A DNA stretch of 64,000 bases from Paraburkholderia elongata. GTDB taxonomy: Bacteria; Pseudomonadota; Gammaproteobacteria; Burkholderiales; Burkholderiaceae. The notes under the pieces are model-generated. The model was not told the origin of the DNA and searched no databases. It saw only the letters and a list, made by a program, of their open reading frames with translations. Positions within the stretch are counted from its first letter, which is position 1. The number at the start of each line of letters is the position of its first letter. Below, one piece after another: positions 7,895 through 17,175 of the stretch. The DNA lies in the NCBI RefSeq assembly GCF_013177735.1, contig NZ_WOEZ01000119.1, positions 1 through 64,000 on the forward strand, read 5' to 3'. Made by a program: the position numbers and the translations under genes.

Positions 7895-9133
7895 ATGTTA
7901 AGTAAACTACAGATTAGCTGCCTTGCAGCAATGACCTACGCATGCACGAACGCGTACGCACAGAGTTCGGTGACGTTATACGGCGTTGTCGATTCGACCG
8001 TGGAAATGGTGCGCACCACCGGCGCCAACAAGGGTTCGGACGTGGGCACGACGGGGCGTGAGGTCAGCAACAGTTCGGCTTGGGGCATCAAAGGTCAGGA
8101 AGACCTCGGCGGCGGCTTGTCGGCAATCTTCCAGATCGAATACGGCTACAACGTCAATAGCGGCAGTGGTCCGAGCGCTCGTGACCAGTTCGTCGGGCTG
8201 CAAAGCGCTCAATACGGCACGCTGCAATTCGGTTATCTGACCTCGCCGATGCGGGGCCTTGGCGGCAAGCTCAACTTCATTCCCGGCAGCACGTCGATTG
8301 CGAACGACATCGGCGTGATGACGACGCTCAACGGTACGCAGACGAACCTCAACGCGCGTCTGGCGAATTCGATCATGTACACGACGCCGTCATTGGTTCA
8401 AGGCCTGACTGCGCAGGTCGTGTATTCGCCGGGCGGCGGCAATACGTCGCCTACCAATAGCAGCGTGTCGGGCACCGCGGGTACGCCGACGAATGGCATG
8501 TATGCGTTGGGCGCCGGCGCGCAATACGCCAAAGGTCCGTTTTACGCTGCCTACGCCTACGAAACGCGCCGTGACCAGGATCTGCTCGGCGCGGGCGCGG
8601 GCCTGTCCGGCGCGAGCAGTGCGGGCATGGGTGTCGCCGCGACGGGCTATTCGAACGACTGGGAACATCGCGTGGCAATCCGCTACGAGGCGAACATCTT
8701 TTCGATCGGCTCGACGACTTTCGGTGTGGGCTGGGACCGGCTCGGATCGAACGGCACCTTCGGTTCCGGCAAGGTGGCGGGCGACGGCCAGACCTATCGC
8801 GATGCGTTTAGCGTTGCGGTGATGCAAAAGGTCGGCTTGCAGGAGTTCATCTTCAACTACGCGGTTTCCCGTCCGCTCAGCTGTTCGGGCGCCGCGACGA
8901 GCGGCCAGTGTTCGGCTGCGGAACGCTCTCACACCGGCGCGCAGCAGATGGTGTTCGCCTATCACTACTGGCTGTCGAAACGCACGATGCTGCAGGGCTA
9001 CATCAGCCGTATCCACAACAGCTCGTTCGCGACTTACGACTTCGACACCAACCCGGTGGTGAGCTCGGTGGCGGCCCGCGCGCCCGGTGCGTCGCCGGTG
9101 GGTGTGGGGCTCGGCATTCGCCACTATTTCTGA
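7895..9133 (+). CDS. Gram-negative porin (Burkholderia OmpC-like)
   Basis: 412 aa. A short signal peptide ends at AYA before QSSVTLYGVVDSTVE, the classic start of betaproteobacterial trimeric porins. The body has repeated beta-strand patterns (WGIKGQEDLGGGLSAIFQIEYGY, FVGLQSAQYGTLQFGY). The protein ends GLGIRHYF with a C-terminal aromatic, the BAM recognition signal. It forms a 16-stranded outer-membrane channel for small solutes. Its place between the SDR and the lyase gene suggests uptake of the oligosaccharide or sugar acid handled by this locus. Confidence 0.93.
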   Translation: MLSKLQISCLAAMTYACTNAYAQSSVTLYGVVDSTVEMVRTTGANKGSDVGTTGREVSNSSAWGIKGQEDLGGGLSAIFQIEYGYNVNSGSGPSARDQFVGLQSAQYGTLQFGYLTSPMRGLGGKLNFIPGSTSIANDIGVMTTLNGTQTNLNARLANSIMYTTPSLVQGLTAQVVYSPGGGNTSPTNSSVSGTAGTPTNGMYALGAGAQYAKGPFYAAYAYETRRDQDLLGAGAGLSGASSAGMGVAATGYSNDWEHRVAIRYEANIFSIGSTTFGVGWDRLGSNGTFGSGKVAGDGQTYRDAFSVAVMQKVGLQEFIFNYAVSRPLSCSGAATSGQCSAAERSHTGAQQMVFAYHYWLSKRTMLQGYISRIHNSSFATYDFDTNPVVSSVAARAPGASPVGVGLGIRHYF

Positions 9134-9157
9134 TGCACGTCGCGACTGAGGTTTTTC

Positions 9158-10288
9158 ATGCAACGCAAGATTGACGCAGCAGAGCACGTGTCGGCACGAC
9201 GTCGCCGGCTGATGGGCGGCGTCGCTACGATTCCGGCGCTGTTGCTGATGGCGGCGCTGCCGCGTGCGGCGCGCGCACAGGCGCAGAGCGGCGAGGCGAT
9301 AAGTATGGCAGGTACGTTTGCGCTTTCTTCGCCGGCGCGTGCCGCGCAAATCCGGCAAAGCGTGGCGCCGGCGCTTGCGAACCAGCTGAAATCGCTGGCG
9401 GACGAGGGTCTCGCACGCGAGCCGCATGTGCAGGCGGTGGTCCATATACAAGGGTTGCTGCCGCACGAGCAGAACCGCGATGCGAGCGTGCTCGCGCAGG
9501 AAGACTGGCGGCAGACCCTGACTCAGGCATTGGCGGGGTGCATCACCGGTGATTCGGCCTACGAAGCAAAGGCCGCCGCGTATATCGACGCCTGGATGGC
9601 TGGCTATTCGCCGTCATTCAATCCCATCGACGAGGCCGATCTCACCGATCTGTTGTTCGGCTTCGACTTTTTGCAGACGCGGCTGTCGCCTTCGACCGTC
9701 GAGAAGGCGCGACTGCTCGGACGCCAGTTGGCGACGGGCTACCTGGGTGAGCGACGTGTCGGCGATCCGAGTACGGGGCTGAACAACTGGCAAAGCCATC
9801 GCATCAAGCTGGCGACGGCGGGGGCTTATCTCTCCGGCGATGCCGAAGTGATTGCCGCGGCGCGCGCGGGATTTGTCGCGCATGCCACCCGCAACGTGGG
9901 CATGGACGGCCGCACCTACGACTTCGACCAGCGCGATGCAATGCACTACGTGGTCTACGATCTCGAGCCGCTGTTGATGGCCGCATCGATGGCGGCGGCT
10001 CACGGGGAGGACTGGTACGGTTTGCCGTCGTTGCAGGGAAGACTCGCCGCCGCGCTGCACTGGCTCGAGCCGTATGCCGCAGGCGATGAGCAGCATGAGG
10101 AGTTCGTGCACAGCACAGTGCACTTCGATGCGCGGCGCGCGGCCGCCCACGTCGAGGGCTACTCGGGCTTGTGGAAACGCAAGGAGGCGTCGGACCTCTG
10201 CTGGATCGCTTCACGCCTCGACAGCCGCTTCACCCGCATCGCAACCGCACTTGATGCGCAGCCGGCGGTGCGTGCCCTGTTTGCGTGA
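9158..10288 (+). CDS. Alginate lyase-family protein (exported polysaccharide lyase)
   Basis: 376 aa. It begins with a signal peptide carrying RRRRLMGG (14-21), a possible Tat signal, and a cleavage region near ARA-QAQ (40). The alpha/alpha-toroid family motifs are visible: an NNWQSHR block at 209-215, resembling the catalytic Asn/His segment of PL5-type lyases, and DQRDAMHYVVYDLEPLL, which carries the Arg/Tyr pair. Such enzymes cut uronate polymers by beta-elimination in the periplasm. The gene is 24 bp after the porin. Substrate (alginate, other polyuronate or host mucilage) is inferred only from the family. Confidence 0.8.
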   Translation: MQRKIDAAEHVSARRRRLMGGVATIPALLLMAALPRAARAQAQSGEAISMAGTFALSSPARAAQIRQSVAPALANQLKSLADEGLAREPHVQAVVHIQGLLPHEQNRDASVLAQEDWRQTLTQALAGCITGDSAYEAKAAAYIDAWMAGYSPSFNPIDEADLTDLLFGFDFLQTRLSPSTVEKARLLGRQLATGYLGERRVGDPSTGLNNWQSHRIKLATAGAYLSGDAEVIAAARAGFVAHATRNVGMDGRTYDFDQRDAMHYVVYDLEPLLMAASMAAAHGEDWYGLPSLQGRLAAALHWLEPYAAGDEQHEEFVHSTVHFDARRAAAHVEGYSGLWKRKEASDLCWIASRLDSRFTRIATALDAQPAVRALFA

Positions 10289-10384
10289 TTGAGCCCGGAG
10301 CGCGCAAACGAACGAACGCAAACGAAATCGGGCGGCGCCTTGCGCGGCTCGAACAAAACACTATTCTGGAGACGAGGCGGGACC

Positions 10385-11677
10385 ATGACGATAAAAGTGA
10401 AAGGACTCCGGTGGTGGATGATCGGCCTGCTCACGCTAGGCACGATCACGAACTACCTCGCGCGCAGCTCATTGAGTATTGCGGCGCCCACGGTCATGCA
10501 GCATCTGCATATCAGCACCCATGAATATGGGTGGATAACGGGGGCCTTTCTGGTCATGTACCCGATCGGAGCGCCGCTCACCGGCTATCTGATGGACCGC
10601 ATCGGCTTGCGGGCGGGCTTCCTGATCTGCGGCGTCGCGTGGTCGCTGGTTTGCATGGCCCATGGTTTCGTGGCGGGCTGGGTCGGGCTGTTCGTGCTGC
10701 GCGGCGTGCTCGGTCTGGTCGAGGCGGCGTTCATTCCCGGCGGCATGCGTGCGGCGGCTTACTGGTTCCCCGCGCAGGAGCGCGGTATCGCGGCGGGCGT
10801 GTTCAACCTGGGGACGTCGACTGGCGCGATACTCGCGCCGCCGTTGATCGCGTGGTCGATCCTCCATTACAACTGGCAAGTGGCGTTCATGATCGCCGGC
10901 GCGCTCGGCCTGTGCTGGGCCGTGCTGTGGCTCATTCTCTACCGTCATCCGGACCGGCACCCGGCGCTGTCGAACGAGGAGGCTGCATACATTGCCGCCG
11001 GGCAGGAGACCACACTGCGTTTGAACGAGGGCAAAAAACCATCGCTGCGCGAGATTCTCAAAGAGCGCAATTTCTGGGGCATCGCGCTTCCGCGCTTTTT
11101 CGCGGACCCGGTGTGGGGCACGCTGGTCTACTGGATGCCGTTGTATCTCTACCAGGCGCGCGGCTTCGACCTGAAGACGATCGCGATGACGGCCTGGCTG
11201 CCGTTCGTGACCGCCGACGTGGGCTGCCTGATGGGCGGTTCGCTGTCGGCCTGGCTCAAGCGCCGCTTCGGCACGCCGATCGTCGACGGCAAGCGCATGG
11301 TGTTCACGCTGGCCGCGTTCCTGATGATCGGGATGGCCGGGGTGGGACTGGTGCAGAGTCCGGCGATGGCGATTTTCCTGCTTTGCCTCGGCGGATTTGC
11401 CCACCAGACGCTGTCAATTACCGTGATCTCGATGTCCGCCGACCTGTTTCCGCGTCGCGAAGTGGGGACGGTCACAGGGCTGGCCGGTTGCGTCGCGGGA
11501 ATCGGCAACCTTGCCTTCACCCTGGTGATCGGCGGTCTTGTCAGCAAGATCGGCTACACGCCGTTCTTTATCGCCCTCGGCTTCGGAGATCTGATGGGCG
11601 CGACGGTGCTGTGGACCGTGGTCCGGCCCGTGAAGGCAGTGCCGGCCGAGCCGCTGGTGCGGGAAGTGGGCGTGTGA
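10385..11677 (+). CDS. MFS transporter, anion:cation symporter type (hexuronate/aldarate-like)
   Basis: 430 aa with 12 predicted membrane segments. The N terminus WWMIGLLTLGTITNYLARSSLSIAAP and the DRIGLRAGFL loop are typical of the ACS family that imports galactarate, glucarate or hexuronates with protons. The start MTIKVKGLRW was chosen because the upstream in-frame extension is hydrophilic and lacks similarity. It closes the plus-strand SDR-porin-lyase-transporter row and likely imports the lyase product across the inner membrane. The gap of 96 bp after the lyase gene allows one operon. Confidence 0.9.
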   Translation: MTIKVKGLRWWMIGLLTLGTITNYLARSSLSIAAPTVMQHLHISTHEYGWITGAFLVMYPIGAPLTGYLMDRIGLRAGFLICGVAWSLVCMAHGFVAGWVGLFVLRGVLGLVEAAFIPGGMRAAAYWFPAQERGIAAGVFNLGTSTGAILAPPLIAWSILHYNWQVAFMIAGALGLCWAVLWLILYRHPDRHPALSNEEAAYIAAGQETTLRLNEGKKPSLREILKERNFWGIALPRFFADPVWGTLVYWMPLYLYQARGFDLKTIAMTAWLPFVTADVGCLMGGSLSAWLKRRFGTPIVDGKRMVFTLAAFLMIGMAGVGLVQSPAMAIFLLCLGGFAHQTLSITVISMSADLFPRREVGTVTGLAGCVAGIGNLAFTLVIGGLVSKIGYTPFFIALGFGDLMGATVLWTVVRPVKAVPAEPLVREVGV

Positions 11678-11746
11678 ATTCGCCGGACACGGTCAATGTC
11701 CAATCTCGCCTTGCTTTGTTGAACGGTTAGTCATAATATCCGTCCC

Positions 11747-12385
11747 ATGAAGCAATCTGGCAACTGGAAGCAATCCGTGAAAAAAGGCGGCGAGGCCTGC
11801 CCTCGGGGGCGGCCGCGCGAGTTCGATACGGACACTGTTTTAACGAGCGCGAGTCAGGTTTTCTGGAGTCACGGCTATCACGCCACCTCGATCGACGACC
11901 TCTGTAAGGCCACCGGCCTGTTGCGCGGCAGTCTGTACGGCGTATTCGGCGACAAGCACGGCATCATGCTTGCCGCGCTCGATCATTACGCGGAAGGTTC
12001 GGTCGCGCGGCTGGCCGAGCGGCTGAACGCGCCGGTGCCGGCGGAAGAGGCGCTGCGCAACGCTTTGCTGCATTATGCCCGGGTCGCTTGCGCGTTGACC
12101 GGCGAGCGCAGCTGCTTCATCACCAACACCACGCTGGAGATGCAACCCGGCGACGAGGAACTGCGCACCCGCGTCGCGGCAATTCAACGGCGCATGGCGA
12201 CCTTGCTGGCGGCGTCGGTGATTCGCGGCCAGGCGAGCGGCGCCTTCAATTCCACGCTCGACGAAAAAGCCGTCGGCGATTTCCTGCTGTGCGTGATGCA
12301 AGGACTGCGCGTATTGGGGCGAGTCGCTCACAAGGAAGATGCGCTGATCGGAATCGTGGACGTCGCCATGCGCGCGCTCGTCTAA
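11747..12385 (+). CDS. TetR-family transcriptional regulator
   Basis: 212 aa. A Lys/Arg-rich leader precedes the TetR HTH: ASQVFWSHGYHATSIDDLCKATGLLRGSLYGVFGDKHGIM, residues about 35-75. The ligand-binding half includes ERSCFITNTTLEM, as in the AcrR/YxaF-type subgroup that often controls exporters or reductases. The DHA2 exporter starts 30 bp downstream in the same direction, so the pair is probably co-transcribed and autoregulated. A palindromic operator was not identified with confidence. Confidence 0.9.
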   Translation: MKQSGNWKQSVKKGGEACPRGRPREFDTDTVLTSASQVFWSHGYHATSIDDLCKATGLLRGSLYGVFGDKHGIMLAALDHYAEGSVARLAERLNAPVPAEEALRNALLHYARVACALTGERSCFITNTTLEMQPGDEELRTRVAAIQRRMATLLAASVIRGQASGAFNSTLDEKAVGDFLLCVMQGLRVLGRVAHKEDALIGIVDVAMRALV

Positions 12386-12415
12386 TTTTTTTACCTATTT
12401 CTTGAACGAACAGTC

Positions 12416-13984
12416 ATGAATAGAGATGCCATCAAGCCCGCTCCGGCAGCATTTGTTGGACCGGCAGGCGGACCTGCGGCAGGCGGAGCCGCCGTTTGTC
12501 CAGGCGTGGGCGCGGTGGCCGTCAGTGCGGTGGCCGCCAGCGCGGCGTCCGCCGAGAAGGCTGCGTCCGGCTTCGAGCGCCAGGGGCTCGCGCTCGCCGT
12601 GCTGTTCGTCGGCGCCTTCCTCGCGCCGCTCGACTATTTCATCGTCAACCTCGCGCTGCCGTCGATTCACACCGGCCTGAATGCCACCGACGCGCAACTG
12701 CAACTCGTGGTGTCCGCCTACGCATCCGCTTACGCCGTGCTGCTGATCACAGGCGGACGCCTCGACGACCTGTTCGGCCGGCGTCGCATGTTCATGACCG
12801 GGATGGCGGCATTCGTGGTTGCCTCCGCGCTGTGCGGCTTCGCCACCAGCGGTCACATGCTGGTGATCTCGCGGATCGTGCAGGGCATCGCGGCCGCGGT
12901 CATGGCGCCGCAAGTGCTCGCGACTATCCGCGCGGTCGTGCCGCTGCATCGGCAGACCAAGGTAATGAGCCTCTACGGTTTCGTATTCGGACTTTCGTCG
13001 ATCGTCGGCCAGTTGGGCGGCGGCGCGCTGATTACCTATCACCCGTTCGGGCTCGACTGGCGCATCATTTTTCTCATCAATATTCCGATCGGCATCGTGG
13101 CCTTCATCGGCACCTGGAAGTTCGTGCCGGAAAATCAGCCGGCCACGCGCACCGGCATCGATCTGAAGGGCGTCGCGCTGCTCTCGGTGGTGCTGCTGCT
13201 GGTCATCTACCCGATTACACATGGCCGTGAAGCCGGCTGGCCTGCATGGACCTTCGTGATGTTCGCGCTTGCCGTGCCCGCGTTCGCGCTATTCGTGGCG
13301 ACGGAGCGGCGCGTCGAACGCGGCGGCGGCCATCCCCTGGTGGATCTGCAATTGTTCCGCAACCCGGCCTTCGCGCTGGGCCTCGTGCTCGCGTTCCTGT
13401 TCTACTGCAACAGCGCGTTTTTCCTGACCTACGGGATCTTCCTGCAAACCGGTCTGCACTGGACGCCGCTCGCCTCGGGCATGGCCATCATGCCGTTCGC
13501 GATCGGCTTCGTGGTCGGGCCGCTGACGTCGCCTGCAGTGGTCAAGCGCATCGGCGGCCATGTGCTGGCGCTCGGCTTCTCGATGATGACAGTCGGCTTC
13601 ACGGTTACCGGCTGGTCCGCGACCCACGCCGCCACCCCGGATCTGCTGTTCTATTGCGGACTGGTGTGCGCAGGTGTCGGTCACGGTTTGTTGCTACCGT
13701 CGATCATGCGCATCGTGCTGCTGGAAGTCGTCCCGGAGAAGGCGGGGCTTGCCTCGGGCGTGGTGTCGTCGACTTTGCAGATCGGCTCGGCGTTCGGCAC
13801 GGCGGCCATCAGCGGCGCGTTTTTCGGTGTGATCGGCGGCCGCGAGACGCCGGGTGCCTATGCGCACGCGTTCCAGTTCAGCCTCGCGATCAACGCATGT
13901 CTGATGTTCGCGTGTATCGGTTTGAGCGTGCTGCTGGTGCGGCATCAACAACTGGCCTTGCGCCGGGTTGCGCAGCCGGTTTGA
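12416..13984 (+). CDS. MFS drug exporter, DHA2 (EmrB/QacA) family, 14 TM
   Basis: 522 aa. After a low-complexity Ala/Gly/Pro N terminus (about 55 residues), 14 hydrophobic segments follow with DHA2 motifs: APLDYFIVNLALPSI in TM1, GGRLDDLFGRRRMF in the first loop and IGGQ/GSAFGT-like glycine motifs later. It would export toxic compounds using the proton gradient. The TetR regulator immediately upstream likely controls it. The substrate cannot be told from the sequence. The N-terminal low-complexity stretch may mean that the true start is downstream. Confidence 0.88.
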   Translation: MNRDAIKPAPAAFVGPAGGPAAGGAAVCPGVGAVAVSAVAASAASAEKAASGFERQGLALAVLFVGAFLAPLDYFIVNLALPSIHTGLNATDAQLQLVVSAYASAYAVLLITGGRLDDLFGRRRMFMTGMAAFVVASALCGFATSGHMLVISRIVQGIAAAVMAPQVLATIRAVVPLHRQTKVMSLYGFVFGLSSIVGQLGGGALITYHPFGLDWRIIFLINIPIGIVAFIGTWKFVPENQPATRTGIDLKGVALLSVVLLLVIYPITHGREAGWPAWTFVMFALAVPAFALFVATERRVERGGGHPLVDLQLFRNPAFALGLVLAFLFYCNSAFFLTYGIFLQTGLHWTPLASGMAIMPFAIGFVVGPLTSPAVVKRIGGHVLALGFSMMTVGFTVTGWSATHAATPDLLFYCGLVCAGVGHGLLLPSIMRIVLLEVVPEKAGLASGVVSSTLQIGSAFGTAAISGAFFGVIGGRETPGAYAHAFQFSLAINACLMFACIGLSVLLVRHQQLALRRVAQPV

Positions 13985-14474
13985 AAATAGCGGGTCGGAA
14001 ATCGTTTTCAACGGCGTCCGCTAAAAACTATTATGCACTTTAGACAAAGCCGGTTTTGGAGAGGGTGCATTTGCCGATGAGTTTCCCGTTCACAGGTAAT
14101 TCCGCTTGCGGGTGACCCGGAATAAACCCGAATGGGGTTTCTCGGGGGGGGGGGCGTTTAGATATGACAAATCCAGACCGCATTTTCTACTTGCGGATTG
14201 GGTTTGCTACCGTAAGTTTTGCTGTCGTGCGGTGCCGCACAGAAGGCGGCCTGGCGCTGTTGTACAGGGTTTTCCCGATTTTTGCGTCACCCGTCGGGAT
14301 GGCAAACGTATTCCAGTGCCAATGAAAACGGTATCAATAAAAAGCACTTGCCGCGGTTAATTTCGATTGTTAATCTTGGCCAACTTTTTAGAGTTTTCCT
14401 TCGGCAGGGTTTTATGCTGCAAAGCACGGTGCGATGACTTTATTCCGCTCAACGGGTTCCGTAGGGGATTGAAT
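13985..14474. other. Intergenic stretch with an 11-G homopolymer; no gene supported
   Basis: 490 bp between the exporter and the DUF2158-like gene. Base composition is lower in GC than the surroundings, especially 14290-14420. An uninterrupted run of 11 G lies at 14144-14154. Short frames here lack ribosome-binding sites and family similarity. The AT-rich part probably holds the promoter of the next gene. Confidence 0.5.
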
Positions 14475-14747
14475 ATGCTGACCGCTACCATTGACTTATT
14501 CGAAACACCGGCAGCCGCACGCTTCAATGTCGGCGATGTTGTCACGCTGAAGGAAGGTGGCCCGCGCATGACCGTGACGTACGCAGGACGGGTGGCGCTC
14601 AATCCTGGCGACTGGCTGATTTGCGAGTGGTTCGACGAATATGGCGAACTGCGCCGCGAGATGTTCGCGCACGAGAGCGTGCGGGCCGAGCCGCGCTCGA
14701 TTCCTGCGGGCTCGGTGGTGTGGGGCAGAATGGGCCGGGCGGCCTGA
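14475..14747 (+). CDS. DUF2158/YodC-like small protein
   Basis: 90 aa. The pattern FNVGDVVTLKEGGPRMTVTY followed by WLICEWFDEYGELRREMFAHESV matches the YodC-like DUF2158 fold, a small beta-barrel with the motif GDxVxLKSGGPxMTV and CxWF. Function is unknown across the family. The start MLTATIDLFE was chosen because it is preceded by GGGGA and because the upstream frame is AT-rich, non-coding-looking sequence. It is convergent with the next gene. Confidence 0.8.
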   Translation: MLTATIDLFETPAAARFNVGDVVTLKEGGPRMTVTYAGRVALNPGDWLICEWFDEYGELRREMFAHESVRAEPRSIPAGSVVWGRMGRAA

Positions 14748-14760
14748 TTATTTCTTCCCG

Positions 14761-15072
14761 TTATTTCTCCCTGCGGTCACGCGTCGTAGCGCGCCTTTGC
14801 ACGCGCATCAGAAGCGCCGAAGAAAACTCCCGCATCCGCACGATCTTTCGCGTCTCTACGATTTCACCTGCCACGTTCTTCGGCGGGTTCGGCTGCAACG
14901 ACCAGTAGAGCGCGAGCAGCCAGCCAAAGCCGGTCCAGCCGAGACATGCATTGAAGAGCGCCAGCGTCAGCAGGTCGTGACGCTTGCGCCGGTCCGCGAG
15001 AATGCTCGGCAGAAAATACAGCGCCAGCGCAAGCACCGCGGCGATGGCCTGAACCACGACGTTGCTACCCAT
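14761..15072 (-). CDS. Superinfection immunity-family membrane protein
   Basis: 103 aa. Two membrane segments with the family signature: ALYFLPSILADRRKRHDLLTLALFNACLGWTGFGWLLALYWSLQ. This is the core of the T4 Imm-like superinfection immunity family, in which phage proteins block DNA entry of a second phage. Chromosomal homologues are widespread and mostly untested, so a defence role is inference. The basic C terminus (RVQRRATTRDRREK) is cytoplasmic-like. No other phage gene is adjacent. Confidence 0.8.
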   Translation of the reverse strand: MGSNVVVQAIAAVLALALYFLPSILADRRKRHDLLTLALFNACLGWTGFGWLLALYWSLQPNPPKNVAGEIVETRKIVRMREFSSALLMRVQRRATTRDRREK

Positions 15073-15247
15073 AGTCTGGCTCCCCAGGACGCGACCTATG
15101 CCGCGATTGTCGCGCGATTGTTAGCTTTGCGCAGCGTTGCTGTAAACGTTCGCTGTGAGCCTGCATGCACGGCGAGGGGTTCAGCGCATCGCACATCAGG
15201 TCTATCATGGACGTTTCGACTGAACAGAACCGCCACGGACCGCCACC

Positions 15248-16711
15248 ATGATCTCCGACGATACGACACAGCAGAATCAGCGCATCAACCAGGACACACT
15301 ACGCGAATTCGTAGACCGCAAATGGAACGACGAGATCGTGCCTGCGCTCACGGACTACATCGCGGTGCCGGCCAAGAGTCCGGCGTTCGATCCCGAGTGG
15401 GTCAAGCATGGCTATCTCGAGCGCGTGATTACCGACGCGGCGCAATGGGCCGAGCAGCAACCCGTGCGCGGCCTGAAACTTGAAGTGATTCGCTTGCCGG
15501 GCCGCACGCCGGTGATTTTCTTCGAAACAGCCGCGACCCGATCGGGCAGCGAAGAAACTATCGTGCTGTACGGCCACCTCGATAAGCAGCCTGAATTCGA
15601 CGGCTGGCGCAAGGACCTCGGCCCCTGGACGCCGAAGCTCGAAAACGACAAGCTGTACGGCCGCGGCGGCGCCGACGACGGCTACGCGATCTACGCGAGC
15701 CTCACGGCACTGGCCGCGCTGGACGCGCAAGGCATCGAGCGTCCGCGCTGCGTCGGTCTGATCGAAACCTGCGAGGAATCGGGCAGCTACGATCTGCTGC
15801 CGTACGTCGACGCGTTGCGCGAACGGCTCGGCAAAGTCGGTCTCGTCGTGTGTCTCGACTCGGGTGCCGGCAACTACGATCAACTGTGGCTCACTACGTC
15901 GTTGCGCGGGCTGGTCGCCGGCGACCTCGAAGTCCAGGTGCTCGACGAAGGTATTCACTCGGGCGGTTACGGCGGCATCGCGCCTTCGAGCTTCCGCATC
16001 ATGCGGCAACTGTTCGACCGTCTCGAAGACTCCGCCAACGGCACGTTGTTGCCGAAGGGTTTTCACGTCTCGATCCCGGCGGACCGTCTGCGCGAAGCGG
16101 AGGCGACTGCCCAGATTCTCGGCGACGATGTCTGGAAGAAGCTGCCTTGGGCCTGCGGGCAGGACGGCCGTCAGGTGCTGCCCACCACCACTGATCCGCA
16201 AGAAGCCTTGCTCAACTCGACGTGGCGTCCTTCGCTGTCGGTGACCGGCGCGGCCGGCTTGCCCGCGCTCGCCGACGCCGGCAACGTGCTGCGTCCGCGC
16301 ACGGCGTTCAAGCTGTCGCTGCGCCTGCCGCCGCTGATCGAGGCGGACAAGGCCGTCGCCGAACTGAAGGCGCTGCTCGAATTCGATCCGCCGTACAATG
16401 CCAAGGTTACCTTCAAGCCGGACGCCGGCGCGGCGAGCGGCTGGAGCGCGCCCGATCTCGCGCCGTGGCTCGCCACCGCGCTTAACGACGCGTCGCGCGC
16501 GCACTATGGCGCGGACGTTGCCTACATGGGGCAGGGCGGCACGATTCCGTTGATGAACATATTGAAGTCGGGCTTCCCGAAATCGCAGTTCATGGTGTGC
16601 GGCGTGCTCGGTCCGAAGTCGAACGCACATGGACCGAACGAGTTCCTGCACGTGCCGTACGGCAAGAAGCTGACGGCGGCCGTTGCTCAAGTGATCGCGG
16701 CGGCGCCTTGA
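15248..16711 (+). CDS. M20-family metallopeptidase (dipeptidase-like)
   Basis: 487 aa. Di-zinc site residues are seen in order: GHLDKQP (His/Asp), GRGGADDG (bridging Asp), ETCEESGS (Glu base and ligand), CLDSGAG (Asp) and SNAHGPNE (last His). A lid/dimerisation domain occupies roughly residues 210-400. This is the CNDP/ArgE-like M20 branch that hydrolyses dipeptides or N-acyl amino acids in the cytoplasm. It appears to be transcribed alone. Precise substrate is not predictable. Confidence 0.92.
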   Translation: MISDDTTQQNQRINQDTLREFVDRKWNDEIVPALTDYIAVPAKSPAFDPEWVKHGYLERVITDAAQWAEQQPVRGLKLEVIRLPGRTPVIFFETAATRSGSEETIVLYGHLDKQPEFDGWRKDLGPWTPKLENDKLYGRGGADDGYAIYASLTALAALDAQGIERPRCVGLIETCEESGSYDLLPYVDALRERLGKVGLVVCLDSGAGNYDQLWLTTSLRGLVAGDLEVQVLDEGIHSGGYGGIAPSSFRIMRQLFDRLEDSANGTLLPKGFHVSIPADRLREAEATAQILGDDVWKKLPWACGQDGRQVLPTTTDPQEALLNSTWRPSLSVTGAAGLPALADAGNVLRPRTAFKLSLRLPPLIEADKAVAELKALLEFDPPYNAKVTFKPDAGAASGWSAPDLAPWLATALNDASRAHYGADVAYMGQGGTIPLMNILKSGFPKSQFMVCGVLGPKSNAHGPNEFLHVPYGKKLTAAVAQVIAAAP

Positions 16712-17175
16712 TGAACGTTTCGTCTTGGTGTTTCCTGCAATAGCGTTGCAGATGAGTTGCAGGTGGATCAGCGGGCGCTCTGGGGCGCCCGCGTTCGAAT
16801 ATGCAAATTGAATGTTCCGTCTGTTAGCCCACAAATAAAAAAACAAACATCCACAAGCTATATTTTCGATTGCATTACCTAGTCGAAGACTATTTCTTTT
16901 TCTTTCAAATCCGGCAAGAAATTCAAGCTTCGCTCGCTCGCTAATTTATTGCAGCTGCTGCTCATTTGCGGGCTAATTTCGCCCATCTCCGGTGCGCAAG
17001 CGTTTGCGTCCGCGACATCTTTTACCCCATGGTTGACCTCCCCGCAGAGCGCCGTCTGGCGGGGCTTCACACGGGTGTTGCATTCATCTGTTGGTTACCC
17101 CGCTCCCATCCGATTCCGGTCTGCTTTAGGCTCGCATTGCAATGCCAGTGTTTAACCTTAAAAGGACCGTTCAAA
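16712..17175. other. Upstream region of rpfF; no gene supported
   Basis: 464 bp between the peptidase and rpfF. The 16800-16930 part is clearly AT-rich relative to the window and could hold regulatory sites. AAAAGGA (17160-17166) is the rpfF ribosome-binding site. In-frame extension of rpfF upstream (from 16966) has no family similarity. Confidence 0.5.

Noticed and set aside
15299..16846. 515-codon minus-strand frame opposite the M20 peptidase
   Set aside because: Antisense shadow of a gene with all five metal-site motifs; the product is basic and featureless.
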